This document shows, piece by piece, positions 22,982 through 30,740 of a stretch of DNA of 56,688 bases. The stretch is from contig NZ_JAJEQE010000017.1 in NCBI RefSeq assembly GCF_020687205.1, positions 1 to 56,688 of the forward strand, in the 5' to 3' direction. A model generated the notes under the pieces. That model did not search any database. It was not told where the DNA came from and saw only the letters and a list, made by a program, of their open reading frames with translations. The position numbers and the translations under genes were made by a program. Origin of the DNA: Hominisplanchenecus faecis. Lineage in GTDB: Bacteria > Bacillota > Clostridia > Lachnospirales > Lachnospiraceae. Every line of letters begins with the position of its first letter. Position 1 is the stretch's first letter.

Positions 22982-25900
22982 ATGAAAAATGTAACCAGAA
23001 GTGTTCGTTTTGTTTTGTCCATGGTTCTTGTCATGGCAATGGTTCTGACTTCCATCGGAAGCCTCGGAACAGTCGCAAAAGCAGAGACCGGCAAAGCAGC
23101 GGACGGACTGAAAGGACTCTACCGTATTTATCATACGGAAGATGAGACACAGAGAATGGCTCCTGGAGGAAACCAGGCATCCGAGGGCAATAATCTCTGG
23201 CTGTGGGAGCAGGAGGCAAATGCACCGGCAGACTGTGAGATGTTCTATTTTGAACAGGCTGAGGATGGAAGCTATTACTGGTACAATAAGCAGGATGCAC
23301 AGCTTGTCATGCAGGCAGATACTTCAGCTGTCAGCCTTCAGAGAAAGAATGCCGCATCTGCAAACCAGAAATGGACGATCGAGAAAGTGGCAGGAACAGA
23401 AGATCAGTATTATCTGAAAAATGGTTCCCGTTATGCAAGTACTTCTGCAAACCGCCATGCACAGGTAAGCATGTCCGATACGGCACAGGCATGGAGACTG
23501 GCAAAGGTTGAGCCGGAAGTAAAGCTCTCACTTGGCAGCAGCACCATAAGAACCGGCGAAAGTACAACCGCAGCTGTGACCGGATTTGATGCGGATGGGG
23601 CTGAACTGGATGGAAGCAAGGCCGTGCTCACCAGTGAGAATCCGGATATTGCAGAAGTTTCCGGAAACACCGTTATCGCAAAAAAAGCTGGAACGGCAAC
23701 GATCAAGGCAGCGTTTGAAGGGAAAGAAGTCAGCACAGAACTGACTGTTCTGGAAGCAGCAAAAGAATGGCCGGGCGTTTATCGCATCGATAACGTAGAA
23801 TTTGCCGGTTATCTGATCGAGCCTGGAGCAGACAATGTCAGCGAAGGAAACAACCTGTATCTGTGGAATACGGCACTTGCCCAGACACGTATGTGGGTAT
23901 TTACCGAAGCCGGAGACGGTTATGTATATTGGCATCCACGCAACAATGTATCACTTGTGATCCAGGGAGGAGATCTGGATTCCTATCCTTCCATGGCGAA
24001 AAACACAGGCGATGATACACAGAAGTGGAAGATCATCAAAGATGAGACAAGCGGAAATTACCGGATCCAGAACAAGGCATCCGGAAAATATGTTGCAACA
24101 GCAAATGATGCAAACCAGCAGCTGATCCAGATGAAAGAAGAAAGTGCAAAAACATCTCTGTGGATCATAAACGAGCTGAAAGCAAGCATCAGTCTGGAAG
24201 TTTCTGCAAGCTATCTGCAGACCGGAAAAACAACGAACTTTGCAGCAATCGCAAAAGACGCATCCGGAGCAGTGATCAGCAGCGGTATCCGCACCGTGAG
24301 CAGCAATCCGGAAGTTGCTTCTCTGGAAGGAAATCAGATCAAAGGTCTGAAAGCAGGCCATGCTGATATTACAAGTTATCTTACAGCAGGCGGAAAAGAA
24401 TATACTTCCAACACGATCCGTGTTTACGTTACCGATGAAGCACCGGTATTTACCGGAAAAGAATGGTACAAAGATATTTCAACCGCAGAAGTAAACAGAG
24501 AGCCTTCTCATGCAGATTTTGTTCCGTATCAGGATGCAGACACTGCATTCAACAGCGAGAAGAGTGCACTGGATGACCAGAATGAGACAGCAAGCACTTA
24601 CTATAAGCTGCTGACTCAGAAAGAATGGGATTTTGCACTGGTAGAAAATCCGGAAAAAGCAGATGCAGCGGACGCAAAAGGTTATCTGGAAGAAACACTT
24701 CCGGAAGAAGCAAAAGCAGATTTCCAGAAAGAATTTGTACCGCATGCATGGCAGACTTATCGAAACGCAGATAAGACCTTTAAATATTTTGATGAAGCAA
24801 TCTATACAAACAGTATCTATCCGTGGGGCAGTGCACAGGGAAATACCATCGAGTATGATGATCCTCAGGCACCGACGCACTATAATCCGGTAGGATATTA
24901 CCGTACTGAGTTTGAGCTTCCGGAAAACTGGGACGGACGTGAAGTATTTCTGTCACTGCAGTCCGTAAGATCTGCTTATTATCTGTTTATCAACGGAAAA
25001 CAGGTTGGTTATACGGCAGACAGCTTTACGGCTCATGATTTCAACATCACACCATATCTGAATAAAAATGGTAAGAATACGATCGCACTGAAAGTATATC
25101 GATGGGGCATCGGAAGTTATCTGGAAAATCAGGATTTCATTCAGCTGAGCGGTATCATGCGTGACATTTATCTGTATTCCAAAGACAGCCGTGCAGAACT
25201 TCGTGATTTCTTTGTACAGACAAGTTTTGCAGACCGCACAGATAAGAACAGTGATGTTACGATGAAAGTGGATGTAGATGTCCGCAATCTGACTGACAAA
25301 GAAGATACCAGCGGCTATACCGTAGATGTCAAACTGAAAGACATGGACGGAAAAGTGATCGGTCAGGATACGATTTCTTATGATAAGCTGAAAGCACTTC
25401 AGGGTGTGACAGGTGCATCCGATCCGAATGCAGCAGATGCAGACGGCGAGAAGAAAGTAAATCTGGGTGATCGCAAAACAGCAACGATCGAAGTTAAGAA
25501 TCCGAAGAAATGGTTCCCGGATACACCGAACCTGTACATGGTAACGCTGGAATTAAAAGACAGCACCGGAAAAGTGATCGAAGCAGAAGCAGAACATGTA
25601 GGTTTCCGTGAAATCTATAAAGTAAACATTAACGATGCAGAACAGGAACAGATGCAGATCACAGGACAGAAGATTATCTTCCGCGGTGTCAACCGTCACG
25701 ATACCAGCCTGGAAAACGGCAGTGCCGTGACAAATCAGGAGATCATCGATGATCTGAAACTGATGAAACAGTACAATGTCAATGCAGTCCGTACTTCACA
25801 TTATCCAAATGCAAAGATTTTATATGATCTGGCAGATGAACTTGGTATTTATGTTTATGCAGAAGCAAACGTAGAATCACACTACGGAGCATATGGCGAT

Positions 25901-28900
25901 CATAAAGTGCCGATCCCTGGAGGGGACAGCCGCTGGGTAACTCCGGTTGTAGATCGAAACATGAACATGCTGGAGCTTCTGAAAAACCATGCATCCATCA
26001 TCGGATGGTCTTATGGAAACGAAGCAACTTACACAAGATGCCCGTTAGACAATACTTACTGCTTCTGGGCAGCAGCCATGGCAGTTCTGAACCGTGATCC
26101 GAGCAGACTGCGTATGTACGAACGTGAATCCGATGGATATTATCATCGTTATCAGAAGGATGCAGGAGCGGATCCATGGGGCATGGAGACCAGAAGCAAG
26201 AACATTGTGGACGTTCACAGCACACAGTATCCGGAAGCAAAGAACGTAGAAAGTTACGCTAAAAACACAAACAACAAATTGCCTTATTTTGAACAGGAAT
26301 ATGAACATGCGATGGGACAGTCTTTCGGAAGTTTCAATGAATTCTGGAAACTGAACCGTACGTACGCCAATGTTCAGGGAGGATTTATCTGGGATTGGGC
26401 AGACCAGTCATTAGCAACGACAAGAGAAGACGGAAAAACATTCTGGGCTTACGGCGGAGACTGGATGGATGCAAGCTCCAATGCAGATGCATTCTGTGCG
26501 AACGGTGTTCTGTTTGCAGATCATACACCGTCAGCAAAAGCCGTACAGATGCGTTACGATCATCAGCAGGTGAACTTCTATCTTGAAAATGAAGATGCGA
26601 AAGTGACCGATGGAACGATCAAAGTAAAAGTAGTAAACGAACTGGAAAACAGCACACTGGAAAATTACAATATCATCTGGAGCCTGAAAAAAGATGATAA
26701 AGAGATCGCAACAAAAACGATTTCTTTAAATGCACCGGGTATGGACGGAGAAACCTTTGGGGAAGAAGTGATCACGATCGAACTGCCGAAAGTACAGCCG
26801 CAGACCGGTGATACTTATATGCTGGAGTTCTCCGTGCAGAACAAGGTAAAACCGGACTGGGATGCAACACTTACCAAATACGACAATGTAGTGGCACATG
26901 AGCAGTTTGACCTTACACCGGAATACAAGGAGAAACAGACGCTGGATTACAATGCAATGGCTGAATTTACCAAAGCAGAGGACGACGGCAATACACTGAG
27001 CATTGAAGGTGTTACAAAAGAGGGAAAAACCTACTCACTGAAAATGGACAAGGCAACCGGTATCCTTTCAGATTACACGGTGGACGGCAAAGTGGTTCTG
27101 GAAAAAGGTCCGGTACCAAGCTTCTGGAGAGCACAGAACTATAACGACACTCCGATTGCATACAACCGCAATCTGCGAAATACCGATGACAACATGGAAC
27201 TTGTGGACAGTCCGGTTATCACACAGGATGAGAATAGAAAGCACATCCGTGTAGCGTTGAACGTAAAACTTCCGGTTGATGCAGAACAGACACTGCTCTA
27301 TGACATTTACGGAGATGGAGAGATCGTAGTTCGGTCAGCCTTTACACCGAGAAGCAACTTTGCACCGGGTACCGCCGGAGCACAGGCACTGCCGAAAGTT
27401 GGTGTCCGCATGACTGTTGCAGCAGGATACGAAAATCTGGAATACTTCGGAAGAGGTCCGGAAGAAAACTACATTGATCGAAAGACAGCAACCGATGTTG
27501 GTGTATACAAGAGCACCGTAACAGATCAGTTTGTAAGCAAATATGTGAAACCACAGGAAAACGGAAACCACACCGATGTCAGATGGACGTCACTGACCGA
27601 TAACGATGGAAATGGTATTTTAGTTGCCGCAGACGGAACGGTAGAATCTTCTGCACTTCATGTAAAAGCAGAAAATATCAATCCGGTTAGCTGGACCGAT
27701 TATCCGTATAACAACCAGACCATTCGTCATTCCACAGAAGTTCCGATGGATGAGCAGACCTATCTGTGTCTGGATGCGATCCAGCGAGGAGTCAGCAATA
27801 CAGGATTCTTTAACCATGTACCTCTGGAAGGATTCTATCCGACAACCAAGCAGAATGCAGATGGAAGCTACAATACTTATGCAGAGAGATTCCGCATTGT
27901 CCCGGTTACTTCCGATACGGACAAGATGGAAGAAAGCAAGGCAGGTTTTGAAGCAAGTTCTGCAGCAGGAGAACTGGAAGAGATCAAAAACCAGGCAGTC
28001 GCAGCAAAGAACGATGCCGAGACCGCAGCAAAAGCCGCAGAAGCAGCAAAAGCAGATGCCGAAGCAGCCAAGGCAAAAGCAGAAGAAGTAAAAGCAGCAG
28101 CCGAAGAAGCAAAGAAAGCAGCAGAAGAGGCAAAGGCAGCAGCCGATGTTGATAAAGCAGCCGCAGAAGCAGCTCAGGCGAAAGCAGAAGTTGCACAGAA
28201 AGCAGCCGAAACTGCAGAAGCAGAGGCACAGAAAGCACAGACCGCTTCCGAAGCAGCCCAGGCAAAAGCAGAGGCAGCACAGAAAGCCGCAAAAGAAGCA
28301 GAGGATGCAGCAAAGAATTATGCAAACGATGCAGAAGCAGCAAAAACAGCCGCAGAGGCAGCCAAAACAACAGCTGAAAATGCAAAAAAGGATGCTGAGA
28401 CCGCAGCAAAAGCAGCAGAAGCAGCCAAAGACTCCGTAAGTGCACAGAAAGACCTTGCAGAGGCAGCCGCAGGTGCTGCAAAGGCAAGTGCGGATGCAGC
28501 GAAAGCAGCCCAGGCAAATGCAGAAGCCGCAGCGAAAGCAGCCGAAGAAGCACAGAAGAAAGCAGAAGAGATCCTTGCAAAAGCCCAGAAAGAGGCGGAA
28601 GAAAAGAGAGCCGAAGCACAGAAACAGTTAGAAGAAGTGCAGGCAATGCAGAAACGCCTTGAAAACCAGTTGGCAAAAACAGAATTTGCAGCTAAGAAAG
28701 TGAAAGTAAAAGCTGTCAAAGGTGTTAAGAAGTCTGTGAAAGTCAACTGGAAGAGCGTAGAAGGAGCAGACGGCTATGTGATTGAATATGCTAAGAAAGC
28801 AAACTTCAAAGGTAAAAAGACCGTTACTGTTTCCGCTTCCAGGAAAGCAAAAACGATCAAGAGACTTTCCGCAAAGAAAACGTACTATGTAAGAGTCAAA

Positions 28901-28972
28901 GCATACAAAGTTGTGGATAACGAGAAAGTTTACACCGCTTACAGTGCAAAGAAGAAAGTACGCACAAAATAA
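22982..28972 (+). CDS. Giant secreted GH2 beta-galactosidase-like enzyme with ricin and Big_2 modules
   Basis: The 1996-aa enzyme has a signal peptide (1 to about 33), a ricin-type beta-trefoil (40-176), a Big_2 domain (180-258), a second beta-trefoil (262-398), and a second Big_2 (400-490). The LacZ-like GH2 core follows: jelly roll (about 520-735), Ig-like domains, TIM barrel with acid/base E1014 (WSYGNEATY) and nucleophile E1106 (EQEYEHAMGQS), and the small-chain domain to about 1640. It ends in the same coiled coil plus FnIII segment as the first GH2 enzyme. AAGGAGGAAAG precedes ATG 22982. The ricin domains suggest binding of galactose-type glycans. The substrate is inferred as beta-galactosides. 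The likely activator is the adjacent SARP-type regulator. No sortase signal is seen. Confidence 0.93.
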   Translation: MKNVTRSVRFVLSMVLVMAMVLTSIGSLGTVAKAETGKAADGLKGLYRIYHTEDETQRMAPGGNQASEGNNLWLWEQEANAPADCEMFYFEQAEDGSYYWYNKQDAQLVMQADTSAVSLQRKNAASANQKWTIEKVAGTEDQYYLKNGSRYASTSANRHAQVSMSDTAQAWRLAKVEPEVKLSLGSSTIRTGESTTAAVTGFDADGAELDGSKAVLTSENPDIAEVSGNTVIAKKAGTATIKAAFEGKEVSTELTVLEAAKEWPGVYRIDNVEFAGYLIEPGADNVSEGNNLYLWNTALAQTRMWVFTEAGDGYVYWHPRNNVSLVIQGGDLDSYPSMAKNTGDDTQKWKIIKDETSGNYRIQNKASGKYVATANDANQQLIQMKEESAKTSLWIINELKASISLEVSASYLQTGKTTNFAAIAKDASGAVISSGIRTVSSNPEVASLEGNQIKGLKAGHADITSYLTAGGKEYTSNTIRVYVTDEAPVFTGKEWYKDISTAEVNREPSHADFVPYQDADTAFNSEKSALDDQNETASTYYKLLTQKEWDFALVENPEKADAADAKGYLEETLPEEAKADFQKEFVPHAWQTYRNADKTFKYFDEAIYTNSIYPWGSAQGNTIEYDDPQAPTHYNPVGYYRTEFELPENWDGREVFLSLQSVRSAYYLFINGKQVGYTADSFTAHDFNITPYLNKNGKNTIALKVYRWGIGSYLENQDFIQLSGIMRDIYLYSKDSRAELRDFFVQTSFADRTDKNSDVTMKVDVDVRNLTDKEDTSGYTVDVKLKDMDGKVIGQDTISYDKLKALQGVTGASDPNAADADGEKKVNLGDRKTATIEVKNPKKWFPDTPNLYMVTLELKDSTGKVIEAEAEHVGFREIYKVNINDAEQEQMQITGQKIIFRGVNRHDTSLENGSAVTNQEIIDDLKLMKQYNVNAVRTSHYPNAKILYDLADELGIYVYAEANVESHYGAYGDHKVPIPGGDSRWVTPVVDRNMNMLELLKNHASIIGWSYGNEATYTRCPLDNTYCFWAAAMAVLNRDPSRLRMYERESDGYYHRYQKDAGADPWGMETRSKNIVDVHSTQYPEAKNVESYAKNTNNKLPYFEQEYEHAMGQSFGSFNEFWKLNRTYANVQGGFIWDWADQSLATTREDGKTFWAYGGDWMDASSNADAFCANGVLFADHTPSAKAVQMRYDHQQVNFYLENEDAKVTDGTIKVKVVNELENSTLENYNIIWSLKKDDKEIATKTISLNAPGMDGETFGEEVITIELPKVQPQTGDTYMLEFSVQNKVKPDWDATLTKYDNVVAHEQFDLTPEYKEKQTLDYNAMAEFTKAEDDGNTLSIEGVTKEGKTYSLKMDKATGILSDYTVDGKVVLEKGPVPSFWRAQNYNDTPIAYNRNLRNTDDNMELVDSPVITQDENRKHIRVALNVKLPVDAEQTLLYDIYGDGEIVVRSAFTPRSNFAPGTAGAQALPKVGVRMTVAAGYENLEYFGRGPEENYIDRKTATDVGVYKSTVTDQFVSKYVKPQENGNHTDVRWTSLTDNDGNGILVAADGTVESSALHVKAENINPVSWTDYPYNNQTIRHSTEVPMDEQTYLCLDAIQRGVSNTGFFNHVPLEGFYPTTKQNADGSYNTYAERFRIVPVTSDTDKMEESKAGFEASSAAGELEEIKNQAVAAKNDAETAAKAAEAAKADAEAAKAKAEEVKAAAEEAKKAAEEAKAAADVDKAAAEAAQAKAEVAQKAAETAEAEAQKAQTASEAAQAKAEAAQKAAKEAEDAAKNYANDAEAAKTAAEAAKTTAENAKKDAETAAKAAEAAKDSVSAQKDLAEAAAGAAKASADAAKAAQANAEAAAKAAEEAQKKAEEILAKAQKEAEEKRAEAQKQLEEVQAMQKRLENQLAKTEFAAKKVKVKAVKGVKKSVKVNWKSVEGADGYVIEYAKKANFKGKKTVTVSASRKAKTIKRLSAKKTYYVRVKAYKVVDNEKVYTAYSAKKKVRTK
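27971..28972 (+). repeat. 1-kb duplicated 3' segment, copy 2
   Basis: This is the second copy of the 1002-bp coiled coil plus FnIII coding segment. It differs from copy 1 by scattered substitutions only, densest in the Ala-rich part, and ends with the same [13 protein letters not shown] residues. Confidence 0.95.
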
Positions 28973-29015
28973 GAAATAAAATTATGAGGTGTTCCATAGA
29001 ATACTGGTCATAAAA

Positions 29016-29062
29016 GAGAGGGGCACCGTGACGGTAAAGTTTCTGTCACGGTGTCTCTTTTT
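29016..29062 (+). terminator. Terminator after the second GH2 gene, repeat family 3 copy 2
   Basis: GGGGCACCGTGACGG pairs with CTGTCACGGTGTCTC and a TTTTT run follows. The sequence resembles the hairpin at 34-77. Confidence 0.8.
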
Positions 29063-29143
29063 ATAGAGATGAATAAAATGCAGGAAATCGCAGTGATGGA
29101 TTATCATCAAGCTGCATAGAGACTCTTACGAAGAAGGACAAAA

Positions 29144-29185
29144 ATGACAGTACCATATGAGATGGAAAGATGGTACAATTGTCAT
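29144..29185. promoter_or_regulatory. Interrupted inverted repeat before the 85-aa gene
   Basis: ATGACA-TACCAT is mirrored by ATGGTA-TGTCAT with a 1 versus 4-nt asymmetry. A possible -10 (TACAAT) lies inside the right arm. It may be an operator or leader hairpin. Confidence 0.35.
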
Positions 29186-29270
29186 AGCGACCACTTACTC
29201 GGCAAGTAGCGAAGCGGATTGTGAATATCCGCTTTACGTGGCATCCAATATAGAAAGAGAGGAAGAGCAT

Positions 29271-29528
29271 ATGAACGAACTGTATGAAGCCATTGAGCAG
29301 AAAATAAAAGCTTCCGGATATCCGAGAGCGATTTCCGGAGAAGAGGTATACAATGACATCTGCGACCAGATCGACGGAAAAGAGAACGGAACCTATCTGC
29401 TTCTGTCAAAATTTGAGGAGGATGTGGTGTTTGAATACCACATTACGATCCAGGATGAAGATTTCAACCTCGGAATTCTGACCATGCGGACACCGGAAGG
29501 TGTGTTTGAAGCAGATTTTGATGCGTGA
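29271..29528 (+). CDS. Small conserved-looking acidic protein, function unknown
   Basis: The 85-aa protein begins MNELYEAIEQKIKASGYP after AGAGGAAGAG. The frame continues upstream, but that part has no ribosome binding site and contains hairpin sequence. The protein is acidic, without signal or TM segment. It alternates a helical N-terminal half (EVYNDICDQID) with a beta-rich C-terminal half (VVFEYHITIQDEDFNLGILTM), suggesting a small folded cytosolic domain. It stands alone, converging on the crp-like gene. I do not recognise a family with confidence. Confidence 0.7.
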   Translation: MNELYEAIEQKIKASGYPRAISGEEVYNDICDQIDGKENGTYLLLSKFEEDVVFEYHITIQDEDFNLGILTMRTPEGVFEADFDA

Positions 29529-29584
29529 ATTAATTAAGGTGCATTTTTCAGGGGAAGAAGGTAAAACAGGGTATATAATCCGGT

Positions 29585-30241
29585 TCAGTTTTGACGATAT
29601 TCGACTAAGGTAAACGTTTTGCGTTCTGATTTTACAATTCCCTCCGCCTTTAATTTTTTCAGTTCCCGCATCATGGCACTGCGGTCAACGGAAAGATAAT
29701 CGGCAAGCGTACTTAAAGAAAAGGGCAGCGTAAAGCTGTCTGAATGCTGCTCCTGTGCAAGTTTTTCGAAATAGCACAGGAGTTTTTCTTTTGTTGTTCT
29801 CTGCGAGAGGATTTCCAGATGTTCGCCAAGGGCGATCGCTTTTCTGGAAATCAGCTGAAGAGCATTGCTGACTAAAAGACTGTGGAAACTGCAGGCATTT
29901 GGGCAGCGTCTGATCAGATGGGCATAGTCGATAAACTGGATCTTGCAGCTTTTGGTGCAGATCACCTGCAAAGAATCGCCGTTTGGTGACAGGGCGGAAA
30001 GTGCCGAGCCGAAGACATCTCCGGTTTTCAGGTATTCCAGAATGGTCTGGCGGCCGTCCAGGTGTGTGCGGATGATGGCGGCTTCTCCTTCCAGAAGATA
30101 GCCGATGCGGTCGGGATGGTCAGCATAGAAACAGACAGTCTCATCGGTGGAAAAGGACTTCTCAGATGCCTGAAAACAGACCATCATGCGATTGTATTCT
30201 TCCGGTGTAATACCGTCAAAAAGAGAAAGTTTTGTATTCAT
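29585..30241 (-). CDS. Crp/Fnr-family transcription regulator
   Basis: The 218-aa regulator has a cyclic nucleotide-binding-type beta-roll (about 10-125: YLLEGEAAIIRTHLDGRQTILEYLKTGDVFG), a dimer helix, and a Crp-type helix-turn-helix (about 165-215: STLADYLSVDRSAMMRELKKLKAEGIV). It has no N-terminal Fnr-type Fe-S cysteine cluster, so its signal is unknown. It starts at ATG 30241, preceded on its strand by GGAGG. It is divergent from the flavodiiron gene, and a palindrome (30565-30578) lies at an activator position for that gene. It is a likely controller of oxygen or nitrosative defence, by inference. Confidence 0.9.
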   Translation of the reverse strand: MNTKLSLFDGITPEEYNRMMVCFQASEKSFSTDETVCFYADHPDRIGYLLEGEAAIIRTHLDGRQTILEYLKTGDVFGSALSALSPNGDSLQVICTKSCKIQFIDYAHLIRRCPNACSFHSLLVSNALQLISRKAIALGEHLEILSQRTTKEKLLCYFEKLAQEQHSDSFTLPFSLSTLADYLSVDRSAMMRELKKLKAEGIVKSERKTFTLVEYRQN

Positions 30242-30323
30242 AAATACCTCCGTTTTTTCTTTTTTTGTGCAAAAAAAAGCGTTTGCAGTGTTGTAGAGAT
30301 ACTGGTCGCAAAAAGGGAAAAAG

Positions 30324-30351
30324 CTTATAGGAAGAAAATATGCATGTGCAA
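30324..30351 (-). promoter_or_regulatory. Candidate promoter of the crp-like gene
   Basis: On the minus strand TTGCAC (30351-30346) and TATAAG (30329-30324) are separated by 16 bp. The -35 box lies within the end of the palindromic repeat. Confidence 0.4.
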
Positions 30352-30413
30352 ATGAACGAATTCCCCGAAGGGCACGTAAAAGTGCCTTCTTGGGAATTAT
30401 TCATTTTGCACAT
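30344..30413 (+). repeat. ~70-bp palindromic repeat, family 1 copy 2
   Basis: It starts ATGTGCAAATGAACGAATTC and ends TTCATTTTGCACAT, with inner arms GAAGGGCAC/GTGCCTTC around GTAAAA. It is nearly identical to copy 1 read on the opposite strand. Confidence 0.85.
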
Positions 30414-30564
30414 TGCTCAATATCGTCACTGAGCTTCTTCCTTTTTGTCGACCAGCATCTTTTATACACTTCAAATATTGTACGTTTGTACAGAAAGAAG
30501 ATATAGACTCCGTACCGTGGTTGCCTGCGAATTTTCGAACACTTGCTGCGTTCTGATGGAAAAA

Positions 30565-30606
30565 GTTGCATATGCAACAGAAAATTCTGCTGATACAAAG
30601 TATAGT
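30565..30606 (+). promoter_or_regulatory. Crp/Fnr-type palindrome and -10 box of the flavodiiron gene
   Basis: GTTGCATATGCAAC (30565-30578) is a perfect 14-bp palindrome. TATAGT (30601-30606) predicts a start near 30613, which puts the palindrome centre at -41.5, the class II activator position. No -35 consensus is needed or seen. Confidence 0.6.
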
Positions 30607-30740
30607 ATAAACATAACAAAAAAGCAAATGATAATTTAAACATAATAAAAAGCTTAAAGCTGCACAGGGCATTTTAAAACAAGAATAAAAAATGCAGCTG
30701 TGAAGATATAGAGCATTCACAAAACCACAGGAGGTATGCT

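Larger units (their letters stand above)
30242..30740. other. Divergent intergenic region between the crp-like and flavodiiron genes
   Basis: This 499-bp gap holds a minus-strand promoter candidate (30324-30351), a family 1 palindrome (30344-30413), the putative Crp/Fnr site (30565-30578) and a -10 box (30601-30606). No gene is supported. Short frames here lack ribosome binding sites. Confidence 0.7.

Noticed and set aside
30535-30549. GAACACTTGCT word similar to the SARP-like repeat
   Set aside because: Only one copy with no direct repeat or matched -10, so it is likely a chance match.
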